NCBI GenBank assembly: GCA_025359905.1
Contig: JANYDF010000003.1
Span: forward strand, 1-42,412
Source: Rhodospirillales bacterium
GTDB taxonomy: Bacteria > Pseudomonadota > Alphaproteobacteria > Acetobacterales > Acetobacteraceae
Direction of reading: 5' to 3'
Length of the DNA stretch: 42,412 nt
Positions 24,371 through 33,706 of this stretch are shown here, one piece after another. Made by a program: the position numbers and the translations under genes. The notes under the pieces were generated by a model. The model was not told where the DNA came from. It worked only from the letters and a program-made list of their open reading frames with translations, and searched no databases. Each line of letters opens with the position of its first letter. Position 1 is the stretch's first letter.

Positions 24371-25486
24371 CTACCAGCCGCTCACACGCGGCCAAATGGC
24401 AACCACCTCGGCGCCGCCGTCCACCACGAAATAGCGGTCATGCGCGGCGGCGGTATGGCAGATATGGTTGGGCGCGATACGCACCCGCGTGCCCACCGGC
24501 AAGTCGGCCGCGACGGCGGGATCGAGTTCGACCCGGCCATGCTCCTGCCAGACCCGGCGCACGGCAGCGGCGCCATAGCCGGTGCTGCCGTCCAAATGCC
24601 GCATCTGGCCGTAGCCCCAATCGACCGGCCCCGATGCGGTAGAGCGGTCCATCGACAGCGCGATCGCGCCCGCGTCGATCAGCAGCGCTTGTTCGGCCGG
24701 GCGGCGGCCGATCACGCTGGCCAGCACGGTGACCGCGATGTCGTCCGGCCCGTGGCTAAAAATTTCGGACTGGAACAGGTCGCCGAACATGTAGACCCCG
24801 GCGCGCACTTCGGTGACGCCCGGTTCAGCGGCGGCATGCAGCGCGGTTGGCGTGCTGCCCACCGAGACGACTTGCACATCCACCCCCGCCGCCGTCAGCC
24901 GGGCGGCGGCGCGCACCACGGCGCCGCGTTCAGCCGCCGCCACCTGCGTCATCGCCTCCGGCGTGCGCTGGGCGTAGCTGTGCCCGGCATGGGTCATCAC
25001 CCCGACGCAAGCGGGGCCGAGGCGGCGCGCCAGTTCGAGCAGCAGATCGCCGTCCGGCAGCACGCCTGCGCGATGCGCGCCACTGTCGATTTCGATCAGC
25101 GTGCGCGGCGGCGCGGGCTGGGCGGCGATGGCGCTGGCGGTGTCAGTATCGTCGGTCACCACGCTGACCGATGCCCCTGCGGCATTCAGCGCCGCCACCC
25201 GGGCCAGTTTGTCCGGCGTAATGGCATTGGCCAGCAGCATGTCCGCGATGCCGTGGCTCCAGAAATACGCAGCCTCCGCCAGCGTCGAGACAGCGATGCC
25301 GCCGCCGCGCCGGGCTGCCGGCCCGGCCAGCGCCAGCCAGGCGACGTCGATGGACTTAGCGGTTTTCAGATGCGGCCGCAGCGCCACGCCTAAGCGGCTG
25401 GCGCTGCGGTCCATTGTTTCCAGATTGCGCCGCAACACGCCCCGGTCGAGTACCAGACACGGCGTCGGCAGATCGGCGAGGCGCAT
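24371..25486 (-). CDS. DSD1-family PLP enzyme (D-threonine aldolase/D-serine dehydratase-like)
   Basis: Fold type III PLP enzyme, acting on a beta-hydroxy D-amino acid by aldol cleavage or dehydration. The protein has 371 aa from the ATG at 25486 (MRLADLPTPCLVLDRGVLRR). The PLP lysine is in RPHLKTAKS (K41) and the phosphate-binding region is around SVGSTPTAL. The C-terminal metal site has a His-x-Cys pair in PNHICHTAAAHD (about H341 and C343), as in metal-dependent D-serine dehydratases and D-threonine aldolases. Aldolase versus dehydratase cannot be decided. It lies 10 bp after the hydratase gene and 7 bp before the SDR gene. Confidence 0.88.
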   Translation of the reverse strand: MRLADLPTPCLVLDRGVLRRNLETMDRSASRLGVALRPHLKTAKSIDVAWLALAGPAARRGGGIAVSTLAEAAYFWSHGIADMLLANAITPDKLARVAALNAAGASVSVVTDDTDTASAIAAQPAPPRTLIEIDSGAHRAGVLPDGDLLLELARRLGPACVGVMTHAGHSYAQRTPEAMTQVAAAERGAVVRAAARLTAAGVDVQVVSVGSTPTALHAAAEPGVTEVRAGVYMFGDLFQSEIFSHGPDDIAVTVLASVIGRRPAEQALLIDAGAIALSMDRSTASGPVDWGYGQMRHLDGSTGYGAAAVRRVWQEHGRVELDPAVAADLPVGTRVRIAPNHICHTAAAHDRYFVVDGGAEVVAIWPRVSGW

Positions 25487-25496
25487 GGCGCGGCGC

Positions 25497-26249
25497 TCAG
25501 GCGGTGTAGAAAGCTTCGACCCCGCCGAGGCCGGGGAACGACACGTTGATCTTCGCACCCGCCGGGGCCGGTGTCTTGCCGGTCCACGAACCGCAGGTGA
25601 CCCACTGGCCGCGCTTCAGCCCGCCCGCCCAGATGCTGCCGACATTGGCCAGCCATTCAACCAGCGTGACCATGTCGCCCGCCGGGTTGCCGGTGCGCTG
25701 CATCGGCTCCAGGCCCTCGATGCTCTGGGTGACGGTGATTTCGGGGAAGTCCAGATGGTGCCAGTTTTCCAGCCCGTCGCCATGGATGAAGCCGCCATGC
25801 ATCATGGAATCGGCCATGTTGCTCAGGCGCGGCACCACGTCCGGGTCGATGAACGCCGATTCCAGCACTTCGATGGCCGGATGCGCGGTGGCCATCGCGG
25901 CGATCACTTCTTCGCGGGAATAGGGATGATCGCGCGGCGGCAGGCCGTGGCCGATGCGAAACGCCACCTCGGATTCAATGCCGCGCATCAGGCCGGCACC
26001 GAGCTTGGCACCGCTGGCATGGATGCCGTGCGCCGGCATCGGCGCGCAGAAGAATTCGGTCTTGCTCAGCTTGCCGACCTTCCAGCCGCCGATCCGCACA
26101 TGCTCGGCCGCCGCCGCCATGATCGCCAGGCTGCCCTCGGCATCCTGCGGGGCCAGGGCGTCCGGCAGGGCGACCAGCCGGTACTCCGGATGGCGGCGCG
26201 CCTCGCGCAGCAAACGGGCGGCTTCATGCACTTGCGCGTCGGTCATCAT
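25497..26249 (-). CDS. 2-oxopent-4-enoate hydratase/FAH-superfamily protein (MhpD-like)
   Basis: Related to 2-keto-4-pentenoate hydratases and 4-oxalocrotonate decarboxylases of meta-cleavage pathways. The protein has 250 aa. The metal-binding acids are in GIESEVAFRIG and HPAIEVLESAF, and a late GGLKRGQWVTCGSWTGKTPA matches the family C-terminus. Two adjacent ATGs (26249, 26246) follow an AGGGAA site about nine bases upstream. It is the first gene of the leftward operon with the PLP enzyme and SDR. No ring-cleavage dioxygenase is present in the window, so the substrate need not be aromatic. Confidence 0.87.
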   Translation of the reverse strand: MMTDAQVHEAARLLREARRHPEYRLVALPDALAPQDAEGSLAIMAAAAEHVRIGGWKVGKLSKTEFFCAPMPAHGIHASGAKLGAGLMRGIESEVAFRIGHGLPPRDHPYSREEVIAAMATAHPAIEVLESAFIDPDVVPRLSNMADSMMHGGFIHGDGLENWHHLDFPEITVTQSIEGLEPMQRTGNPAGDMVTLVEWLANVGSIWAGGLKRGQWVTCGSWTGKTPAPAGAKINVSFPGLGGVEAFYTA

Positions 26250-26395
26250 GGCGGTTGGTTCCCTGTCCCTCGGACAGCGCCACGTTTCGCCCCGTCCCAC
26301 GCGCCGCGCAAGAGCATAAGCCGCCGCCTACTTGCATGGCGTGGCTGGCTTGTGGACAACGGGGGCCGACAACCCGGCACGAAAGGCGGCACCTC

Positions 26396-27331
26396 ATGCC
26401 GGCGGCACCGAGCATCTACCGCGATTGGCGCAACCTGCCCGAGACGGCGCGCAGCGCCACCGTGGCGCTGGGCAATTTCGACGGCGTGCATCTCGGCCAC
26501 GCCCATGTGCTGCGCACCGCGCACGCCGCGCGGCCCGACACGCCCCTGGCGGTGCTGACCTTCGAGCCGCACCCGCGCGAGCATTTCCGCCCCGACGACC
26601 CACCGTTCCGTCTTACCTTGTCCGCCGAGCGGGCCGCAGCCCTCGGCAGCCTCGGCGTGCGCATCGTCTATGAACTGGCGTTCGACGCCGCGTTCAGCCT
26701 GATGCCGGCCGAGGCGTTCATCGGCGAAGTGTTGCACGCTGGGCTTGGGGCCAAACATCTGGTCAGCGGTCCGGACTTCGCGTTCGGCCACCGGCGCGGC
26801 GGCGGCACGGCGTTTCTGGCCGAGCGCGCCGAGACGCTCGGGATCGGCTTCACCGCCGCCCAGATGCTGACCGACGCGGGCGGCCCGATTTCATCGAGCC
26901 GCATCCGCCGCCTGCTGCAAGACGGCTACCCGGAACGCGCCGCCAGCGAACTCGGCCGTCCTTGGGCCATCGTGGGCAGCGTGGCGCATGGCGACAAGCG
27001 GGGACGCACCATCGGTTTCCCCACCGCCAACATCCCGCTCGGCCGCCATTTGGAACCGGCGCGCGGCGTTTATGCGGTGACGGTGAAACTGCCGGACGGC
27101 GCAGTGATGCCGGGCGTGGCCAATATCGGCCGCCGGCCGACGGTAAATGCCGGGCCCGAGAGCCGATTGGAAGTGAACCTGTTCGATTTTTCCGGCGATC
27201 TGTACGGCCAGGAATTGTCGGTCTCGCTGCACGCATTCCTGCGCAGTGAGCGCCGGTTTGCCGGGCTGGACGAACTGAAAGCGGCGATTGCGGCGGATGC
27301 GGCGCAAGCGCGGACGGTGCTGGGCGGCTAA
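26396..27331 (+). CDS. ribF: Bifunctional riboflavin kinase/FAD synthetase
   Basis: Converts riboflavin to FMN and FMN to FAD. The protein has 311 aa. The N-terminal adenylyltransferase domain has LGNFDGVHLGH at residues 25-35, a later GPDFAFGHRR and the ISSSRIR motif; the C-terminal kinase domain has HGDKRGRTIGFPTANIPLG and NIGRRPTV. The start ATG at 26396 has AAAGG eleven bases upstream. In many proteobacteria ribF directly precedes ileS and lspA; here the antitoxin/toxin pair lies between ribF and ileS on the opposite strand. Its stop overlaps that of the toxin remnant by 3 bp. Confidence 0.96.
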   Translation: MPAAPSIYRDWRNLPETARSATVALGNFDGVHLGHAHVLRTAHAARPDTPLAVLTFEPHPREHFRPDDPPFRLTLSAERAAALGSLGVRIVYELAFDAAFSLMPAEAFIGEVLHAGLGAKHLVSGPDFAFGHRRGGGTAFLAERAETLGIGFTAAQMLTDAGGPISSSRIRRLLQDGYPERAASELGRPWAIVGSVAHGDKRGRTIGFPTANIPLGRHLEPARGVYAVTVKLPDGAVMPGVANIGRRPTVNAGPESRLEVNLFDFSGDLYGQELSVSLHAFLRSERRFAGLDELKAAIAADAAQARTVLGG

Positions 27332-27615
27332 ACCAGCCGCACCGGCCCGGGGTAGCGCGCCAGCGTGGCATCTGCGGTCAGTAGGGTAAGCCCCTCGACG
27401 GTGGCCTGGGCGAGCAGCAGCCGGTCGAACGGATCGCGATGCAGCGAAAAATCGGTGCGGTTCAGGCCGTACTTGCTGGTCGTCTCCCAGATGCTCACGA
27501 CGCTGAAGGCTACGCTGTTGGCCGGATTGGTCAGCAGCGCAATCGCGTTTGGCGAAAGCCTTGCGTCACCCTCAGCCGCCCACACCGGCAAATTGGTGCC
27601 GGGCAGCAGTCTCAA
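27328..27615 (-). pseudogene. vapC: Degenerate VapC-type PIN-domain toxin
   Basis: The frame has 95 codons from a TTG overlapping the antitoxin stop. It matches PIN-domain toxins of about 125-130 aa but lacks roughly 30 internal residues: RTDFSL is followed directly by HRDPFDRLLLAQA (junction about residue 58/59). The first catalytic Asp, normally in LLLDTN, is Gly (LLPGTN, G6). The Glu in SIWET (E44) and the Asps D64 and D82 remain. Loss of an Mg-binding Asp and of a core segment should abolish RNase activity, so this is probably a disarmed toxin. The frame is still open, suggesting recent decay or retention of the protein for another reason. Confidence 0.8.
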
Positions 27616-27863
27616 TGCTTCTCGCGGTAGAACATCTCCTCGATCTCATCTTTGAACGGCGTCTTGATATCGTCCGGCACTTCGAACTGCCCGGCCAGAC
27701 CGCCGATGCGGCGGAGCGCGCGTTTCTCCGGCTCCGACTCCAGCGGCACCACCTTCACCAGCGGCTTACCAGCGCGCGCGATCACGAACGGCTCGCCTTT
27801 GGCCGCCGCATCGACCAAGCGTGAGAGATGGGTTTTCGCTTCGTGCATGTTCACGGTGCGCAT
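27612..27863 (-). CDS. vapB: Phd/YefM-family antitoxin (VapB)
   Basis: The protein has 83 aa. The N-terminal DNA-binding fold (MRTVNMHEAKTHLSRLVDAA, then GEPFVIARAGKPLVKVVPL) is typical of Phd/YefM antitoxins that repress their own operon. The C-terminal GQFEVPDDIKTPFKDEIEEM is the toxin-wrapping segment. The ATG at 27863 has a GGAGGCC ribosome site. It looks intact although its partner is degenerate. The pair sits between ribF and ileS, pointing away from ileS, and the 155-bp gap upstream is shared with the ileS promoter. Confidence 0.88.
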   Translation of the reverse strand: MRTVNMHEAKTHLSRLVDAAAKGEPFVIARAGKPLVKVVPLESEPEKRALRRIGGLAGQFEVPDDIKTPFKDEIEEMFYREKH

Positions 27864-28018
27864 GGCGGCCTCCGATGGACTAAGCCGGGTTATTCTAGTC
27901 CGGTCTGTACGCATTCCGCAACGCTTGACCTTGCCCCCCCAGCCTCACCATAGTCCCGCGCTTTTTCGCGGCCTGCCGCCGCGCGTCTGATTTTGCGGCC
28001 GATGCCGCCGAGAGTTTC

Positions 28019-30853
28019 ATGAGCGACACACGCGACTACCGCGCCACCGTCTTCCTGCCTGCCACCGCATTCCCGATGCGCGGCGATCTGCCGAAGAAAG
28101 AGCCCCTGCTGCTGGAGCGCTGGGCCAAGCTGAAGCTGTGGCAGAAGCTGCGCGAGAATTCGCGCGGGCGGGCGAAATTCATCCTGCATGACGGCCCGCC
28201 GTACGCCAACGGCAACATCCATATCGGCACCGCGCTCAACAAGATCCTGAAGGACGTGGTCAACCGGGCTCGCCAGATGGGCGGCTACGATGCCGACTAC
28301 GTGCCGGGCTGGGACTGCCACGGCCTGCCGATCGAGTGGAAGATCGAGGAGCAGTACCGCAAGGCGGGCAAGGACAAGGATGCAGTCCCCATCCTGGATT
28401 TCCGCCGCGAATGCCGGGAGTACGCCCAGCACTGGATGGGCGTGCAGATGAAGGAATTCTCCCGGCTTGGCGTGCTGGGCGACTGGCAGCATCGCTATGC
28501 GACGATGGACCTGCCGTCCGAGGCGGCCATAGCCGGGGAAATTGGCAAGTTCCTGCTCAACGGCGGGCTGTATCGCGGGCTGCGGCCGGTGATGTGGAGC
28601 CCGGTGGAAAAGACCGCGCTGGCCGAAGCCGAGATCGAGTACCACGATCACACCAGCACCACGGTGTTCGTGCGCTTCCCGGTGGTGGCCACCACGCATG
28701 AGGATTTGGCCGCAGCCTCGGTGGTGATCTGGACCACCACCCCCTGGACCATGCCGGGCAACCGCGCCATCGCCTATGGCAGCGCGATCGACTACGCGCT
28801 GGTGCGCGTCGATAGCGCCGCCGAGGGCAGCCTCGCCAAGCACGGCGAGCTTATTCTGGTGGCGCTGGCGTTGCTGCCGCAGGTGTGCGCCGAGGCGGGC
28901 ATCGCCACGCATCATGTATTGCGCGTGCTGCAAGGCGCTGAGTTGGCTGGGATGATCTGCGCCCATCCGCTGCGCGGCCAGGGCTACGATTTCGACGTGC
29001 CGATGCTGCCCGCTGACTACGTCACGACCGAGCAGGGCACCGGCTTCGTGCACACAGCACCCGGCCACGGCGAGGAAGACTTCATCACCGGGCGCACGCA
29101 CGGGCTGGAAGTGCCGGACACGGTTGGGCCGGACGGCACCTACAATCCCTGGGTGCCGCTGTTCGCCGGTGTGCATGTCTATAAGGCGGCCGACCCGGTG
29201 TGCGCCGCGTTGCAGGCGGCGGGCGGGTTGCTCGGGCGCGGCAAGCTGTTGCATTCGTATCCGCATTCCTGGCGCTCGAAGGCGCCGCTGATCTTCCGCG
29301 CCACGCCGCAATGGTTCATCCGCATGGACGGCGAGGGGCAAATCCGCGCCGCCGCCCTGGCCGCCATCGACGAGACGGATTTCGTGCCGGAGCGCGGCCG
29401 GACCCGGCTGCGCAGCATGATCGAGGCGCGGCCGGATTGGTGCATCAGCCGCCAGCGCGCCTGGGGCGTGCCGATTCCGGTGTTTGTCGACCGCATGACC
29501 GGCGAACCGCTGCGCGACCCGGCGGTGGTTGAGCGCGTGGTGGCGGCGTTCCAGGAAGAAGGGGCGGATGCTTGGTACGCCTCGCCGCCGTCGCGCTTCC
29601 TGGGCGAAGGGCGCAACCCGGACGACTACGAGCAGGTGATGGATATCGTCGACGTGTGGTTCGAGAGCGGCTCGACCCACGCCTTCGTGCTCGAAATGCG
29701 CGGCATGAAGTGGCCGGCGGATTTGTATCTGGAAGGTTCGGATCAGCATCGTGGCTGGTTCCATTCCTCGCTGCTCGAATCGGCTGGCACGCGCGGGGTG
29801 GCCCCGTTCAAGGCGGTGCTGACGCACGGCTTCACGCTCGACGAGCAGGGCCGCAAGATGTCCAAGTCATTGGGCAACACGGTGGCACCGCAGGAAGTGG
29901 AAAAGCAGTACGGCGCGGATATTCTGCGGTTGTGGGTGATGAACGCCGACGCCACCGAAGATCAGCGCATCGGCCCGGAAATCCTCAAGCAAACCGCCGA
30001 ATCGTACCGCCGCCTGCGCAACACGCTGCGCTGGTTGCTCGGCAGCCTCGACGGGTTCACCCCGTCCGAGCATCTGCCGGAAGCCGAAATGCCCGATCTG
30101 GAACGCTGGGTGCTGCACCGGCTGGCCGAGTTGGATCAGAAGATCCGGCACGCGGTGACCAGCTACGAATGGACCGGCGTGTATCCGGCGATCAACGCGT
30201 TCTGCTCGTCCGACCTGTCGGCGTTCTATTTCGATATCCGCAAGGACACGCTGTATTGCGACCGGTCGGACAGCATCCGCCGCCGCGCCGCGCGCACCGT
30301 GCTGGACCATGTGCAGCGCTGCCTGACCACGTGGCTGGCCCCGGTGCTGGTGTTCACTGCCGACGAAGCCTGGATAGCGCGCTTCGGCGAAGCCGCTTGC
30401 GTGCATCTGCAAGACTTCTTCGATGTGCCGGCACATTGGCTTGACCCGGAACTGGCGGCCAAGTGGGACGAGATCCGCGACATCCGCCGCGGCATTACCG
30501 CTTGCCTGGAACGCGCGCGGGCCGACGGCACCATCGGCGCCTCGCTGCAAGCCGCCCCGGTGCTACATTTGCCGGCGGCCAGCGCCGGGTTGCTGGACGC
30601 GGCGGAATGGGCGGAATTGGCTATTGTGTCCAACCTGACCCTGGCCGTCACCCCACCGCCCGAGGGTGCGTTCCGCCACCCGGACCGTGAGGGCGTGGCA
30701 GTCGCATTCGCTCGCGCTGAGGGCGAGAAATGCGCCCGCTGCTGGAAAGTGCTGCCCGAAGTCGGCAGTGTCGCTGCGCACCGCTCGCTGTGCCTGCGCT
30801 GCGCCGACGCTGTCGATTCCGGCTTGGTGTGCAAAGCGGCGGCGGCGGAGTGA
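28019..30853 (+). CDS. ileS: Isoleucyl-tRNA synthetase
   Basis: Class I synthetase that charges tRNA-Ile and edits valine. The protein has 944 aa. The HIGH-type motif is [11 protein letters not shown] at about residue 64-74, the KMSKS motif is [10 protein letters not shown] at about residue 613, and the editing insert lies between them ([10 protein letters not shown]). A C-terminal zinc finger has two CxxC pairs, EKCARC and LCLRC, so it is the bacterial ileS1 type. lspA begins within its stop codon (GTGA). No T-box or other leader is seen, as expected in proteobacteria. Confidence 0.98.
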   Translation: MSDTRDYRATVFLPATAFPMRGDLPKKEPLLLERWAKLKLWQKLRENSRGRAKFILHDGPPYANGNIHIGTALNKILKDVVNRARQMGGYDADYVPGWDCHGLPIEWKIEEQYRKAGKDKDAVPILDFRRECREYAQHWMGVQMKEFSRLGVLGDWQHRYATMDLPSEAAIAGEIGKFLLNGGLYRGLRPVMWSPVEKTALAEAEIEYHDHTSTTVFVRFPVVATTHEDLAAASVVIWTTTPWTMPGNRAIAYGSAIDYALVRVDSAAEGSLAKHGELILVALALLPQVCAEAGIATHHVLRVLQGAELAGMICAHPLRGQGYDFDVPMLPADYVTTEQGTGFVHTAPGHGEEDFITGRTHGLEVPDTVGPDGTYNPWVPLFAGVHVYKAADPVCAALQAAGGLLGRGKLLHSYPHSWRSKAPLIFRATPQWFIRMDGEGQIRAAALAAIDETDFVPERGRTRLRSMIEARPDWCISRQRAWGVPIPVFVDRMTGEPLRDPAVVERVVAAFQEEGADAWYASPPSRFLGEGRNPDDYEQVMDIVDVWFESGSTHAFVLEMRGMKWPADLYLEGSDQHRGWFHSSLLESAGTRGVAPFKAVLTHGFTLDEQGRKMSKSLGNTVAPQEVEKQYGADILRLWVMNADATEDQRIGPEILKQTAESYRRLRNTLRWLLGSLDGFTPSEHLPEAEMPDLERWVLHRLAELDQKIRHAVTSYEWTGVYPAINAFCSSDLSAFYFDIRKDTLYCDRSDSIRRRAARTVLDHVQRCLTTWLAPVLVFTADEAWIARFGEAACVHLQDFFDVPAHWLDPELAAKWDEIRDIRRGITACLERARADGTIGASLQAAPVLHLPAASAGLLDAAEWAELAIVSNLTLAVTPPPEGAFRHPDREGVAVAFARAEGEKCARCWKVLPEVGSVAAHRSLCLRCADAVDSGLVCKAAAAE

Positions 30854-31344
30854 CGCGCAACCGCCTGACAAGCCTGGGTTTGCTGGCGTCCGTGCTGGTG
30901 CTGGCGGCCGATCAGGCCAGCAAGTACTGGGTGCGCGAGGTGCTCGACCTGCCAACCCTGGGCTCGATTGCGATCCTGCCGGTGCTGAACTTCACCATGG
31001 TGTGGAACCGTGGCGTGACGTTCGGGTTGTTGAACTCGCTGGGCGATTGGAGCGGGCTGGTCTTGACCGGCGGGGCGTTGTTGGTCGTCGCAGCACTCGG
31101 CGTTTGGCTGCGCCGGGCCGAGCGGCGGCTGGTGGCGGCGTCGATTGGCGCGATTGCTGGCGGCGCGATTGGCAACGTGATTGACCGGCTGCGCTTCGGC
31201 GCCGTGGTCGATTTCATCCATGCCCATGCTTGGGGCTGGTCGTGGTATGTGTTCAATGTCGCCGATGCGGCGATTGTGTGCGGTGTGGCGGCACTGGTGC
31301 TGGACGGCATGCGTAAGCCGCCGTCCGGTGCCGGCGCGGGCTGA
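30850..31344 (+). CDS. lspA: Lipoprotein signal peptidase
   Basis: Aspartyl protease of the inner membrane that cuts lipoprotein signals before the lipidated Cys. A GTG overlapping the ileS stop gives 164 aa and four membrane helices. The catalytic Asps are in [15 protein letters not shown] and FNVADAAI, and the N-terminal [10 protein letters not shown] is conserved. The ileS-lspA coupling is widespread. The next gene encodes one of its likely substrates, a lipoprotein. Confidence 0.96.
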   Translation: MTRNRLTSLGLLASVLVLAADQASKYWVREVLDLPTLGSIAILPVLNFTMVWNRGVTFGLLNSLGDWSGLVLTGGALLVVAALGVWLRRAERRLVAASIGAIAGGAIGNVIDRLRFGAVVDFIHAHAWGWSWYVFNVADAAIVCGVAALVLDGMRKPPSGAGAG

Positions 31345-31398
31345 CTTGCTGGCGCCTGTCCCTTGCCGGGGCTGCTGGCCGGAGCTAAGGAGCGCTTT

Positions 31399-31956
31399 AT
31401 GGTGACCTCGTCTTCTTTGCGTCTCGCGGCTTGCGCCTCGGTGCTGCTGCTGTCCGCCTGTTCCAGCGACGGCGTGTCGCGCACGTTCGGCTTCACCCGC
31501 AGCGTGCCGGATGAATTCACCGTGACCACCCGGGCGCCGCTGACCATGCCGCCGGACTATAATTTGCGCGCGCCGCAGCCGGGTGCCGCGCGGCCGCAGG
31601 AAATGTCCACCGCGCAGGGCGCCGAAGCCGCCTTGTCGCCCACCGCCGTTACCGCGCCGCAGTCGGCGGCCGACAGCACCGGGCAGCAAGCGTTGCTGCA
31701 AGCGGCCGGACCGCGCGCGGCTGGGGATATTCGCAACCAAATTGCCGCCGACGCGGCTGGCGGCGCGCAGGATCGCAGCCTGACCGACCGGCTGACCTCG
31801 TGGGCCAAGCCCACCCCGGCCGGTCCGCCGGTGGTCGATCCGGGGAAGGAGGCCGACCGGCTGCGCACCAATGCAGCACTCGGCCAGAGCCCGGACACCG
31901 GCGACACGCCGGTGATCAAGCCCAAGCGGCCGGGTCTGCTCGACTGGCTGTTCTAG
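31399..31956 (+). CDS. DUF3035 lipoprotein, BamF-like
   Basis: The protein has 185 aa, a lipoprotein by its signal and lipobox LLLSAC (Cys at about residue 20). The mature N-terminus has RSVPDEFTVTTRAPLTMPPD, the conserved segment shared by alphaproteobacterial BamF and the unstructured part of BamC, so it is probably a peripheral subunit of the outer-membrane BAM complex. The remainder is low-complexity Ala/Pro/Gln-rich, ending with KPKRPGLLDWLF. The ATG at 31399 is preceded by TAAGGAG. It follows lspA by 54 bp. Confidence 0.82.
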   Translation: MVTSSSLRLAACASVLLLSACSSDGVSRTFGFTRSVPDEFTVTTRAPLTMPPDYNLRAPQPGAARPQEMSTAQGAEAALSPTAVTAPQSAADSTGQQALLQAAGPRAAGDIRNQIAADAAGGAQDRSLTDRLTSWAKPTPAGPPVVDPGKEADRLRTNAALGQSPDTGDTPVIKPKRPGLLDWLF

Positions 31957-32038
31957 GCGGCGCAACCAGGGCCACTCGGCCGCCATAAACCCGTCCAGGG
32001 TGCTGCCCGGCACGGCCGCTTTGCGGTAGACTGGGCGA

Positions 32039-33697
32039 ATGACCCCTGCATCGCCCCTGCAAGCGGCCTGGACGCGCATCGCGGACCTCGCCGCCCGTCC
32101 TTCCGCCCACCATATCCGGCCGCTGTTCGCCGCCGATCCAACGCGCGCCAGCCGGTTTTCGGCGTCGTTCGAGGACTTGACCCTCGATTTCTCGAAATCC
32201 TCCATCGACAGCGCGGTGTTGACGGCGCTGCTCGATCTGGCCGCCGCCGCAGGTCTCAAAGGCTTCCGTGAGCGGCTGTTTGCCGGCGCGGTGGTCAACC
32301 CGACCGAAGGACGGGCTGCGATGCATATGGCATTGCGTTCGCCCCGTGACGGCGGCATGCGCGCCGCGCTACCCGGCGTGATTGACGACGCCTCGGTGCT
32401 AGCTGCCAACGAGCGCGACAAGATGCAGGCCTTTGTGGCCCGCGTGCACAGCGGCGAATTGCGCGGCGCCACCGGACAGAGCTTCGACACCGTGCTGAAC
32501 ATCGGCATCGGCGGCTCCGATCTCGGCCCGCGCATGGTGACCGAGGCGCTGACCGTGGTGAACGGCCCCAAGCTGCGGGCTCGCTTTCTGTCCAACGTCG
32601 ATGGGCACGCCTTCAAGGCCTTGGCCCGCGAGCTCGACCCGGCGCGCACGCTGGTGCTGGTGGCGTCGAAAACCTTCACCACGCTGGAGACGATGACCAA
32701 CGCCCGCGCCGCCCGCGCCTGGCTGGCGGCGGCATTGGGCGAGGCAGCGGTCGGTGCCCATTTCGGCGCGCTGTCGACCAACCTGCAAGCCACCGCCGCG
32801 TTCGGCATCGCGCCGGACCGGGTGTTCGGCTTCCGCGACTGGGTCGGCGGGCGCTATTCGGTGTGGTCGTCCATTGGCTTGCCGGTGGCACTGGCCGCCG
32901 GGTGGGAAACGTTCCAGGCGTTCCTTGATGGCGCGCGGGCGATGGATCGACATTTCCAGACCGCGCCGTTTGCCGAAAATCTGCCGGTGCTGCTGGCGCT
33001 GGTCGGCATTTGGCACGTCAACGCCCTCGATCTGCGCACCCAAGGTGTGCTGGCGTACGACGAGCGGCTGCGCCGGTTCCCGGCCTACCTGCAACAGCTT
33101 GAGATGGAGAGCAACGGCAAGTCCACCGGGCTGGACGGCCAGCCGGTGCCGTATCTGACCTGCCCGGTGCTGTTCGGCGAGCCGGGGACGGACGCGCAGC
33201 ACAGCTTCATGCAACTGGTGCATCAGGGCACCCAGGCGGTGCCAATCGACTTTATTTTTGCCGCCGTGCCGGATCATGACCGGCCGGAGGCGCACCGCAT
33301 CCTAATCGCCAACGCGCTGGCGCAGGCCGAAGCCCTGCTGCGCGGCAAAAGCCGGGGCGAAGTCGAAGCCGAGATGCGCGCCAAAGGCGTCAGCGCTGCC
33401 GACATCGCGGCCATCGCGCCGCACCGGGTGTTCACCGGCGACCGGCCGACCAACACCATCCTGTTCCAGCGGCTCGACGCCTACGCGTTGGGCCGATTGA
33501 TCGCGCTGTACGAGCACAAGGTCGCGGTGCAGGGCTGCCTGTGGAACATCGACAGCTTCGATCAATGGGGCGTCGAACTCGGCAAAGTGCTGGCGGGCGG
33601 AATCCTGCCGGAATTGTCCTCGGGCGCGACGCCCGGCGCGCATGATGGCTCCACCGAGGCGCTGATCGGCCGGTTCCGCGCGCTGCGCGGCGAGTAG
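32039..33697 (+). CDS. pgi: Glucose-6-phosphate isomerase
   Basis: Interconverts glucose 6-phosphate and fructose 6-phosphate. The protein has 552 aa. Signatures seen are NIGIGGSDLGPRM (about residues 156-168), VASKTFTTLETMTN, FRDWVGGRYSVWSSIG, and the late GCLWNIDSFDQWGVELGK. The active-site Glu follows in LEMESNGKS and the His in HSFMQLVHQGTQ. It stands 82 bp after the BamF-like gene and 9 bp before mutL, so pgi and mutL are probably co-transcribed. Confidence 0.97.
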   Translation: MTPASPLQAAWTRIADLAARPSAHHIRPLFAADPTRASRFSASFEDLTLDFSKSSIDSAVLTALLDLAAAAGLKGFRERLFAGAVVNPTEGRAAMHMALRSPRDGGMRAALPGVIDDASVLAANERDKMQAFVARVHSGELRGATGQSFDTVLNIGIGGSDLGPRMVTEALTVVNGPKLRARFLSNVDGHAFKALARELDPARTLVLVASKTFTTLETMTNARAARAWLAAALGEAAVGAHFGALSTNLQATAAFGIAPDRVFGFRDWVGGRYSVWSSIGLPVALAAGWETFQAFLDGARAMDRHFQTAPFAENLPVLLALVGIWHVNALDLRTQGVLAYDERLRRFPAYLQQLEMESNGKSTGLDGQPVPYLTCPVLFGEPGTDAQHSFMQLVHQGTQAVPIDFIFAAVPDHDRPEAHRILIANALAQAEALLRGKSRGEVEAEMRAKGVSAADIAAIAPHRVFTGDRPTNTILFQRLDAYALGRLIALYEHKVAVQGCLWNIDSFDQWGVELGKVLAGGILPELSSGATPGAHDGSTEALIGRFRALRGE

Positions 33698-33706
33698 GGC
33701 GCGGGC

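Noticed and set aside
27890-29827. 645-codon minus-strand open frame opposite ileS
   Set aside because: It is His/Arg/Gln-rich antisense sequence with no recognisable domain, lying wholly over a confident synthetase gene.
30226-32808. 860-codon minus-strand open frame opposite ileS, lspA, the BamF-like gene and pgi
   Set aside because: It is an antisense shadow in high-GC DNA. The plus-strand genes are unambiguous and the minus-strand translation is Ala/Arg/Ser-rich with no domain.
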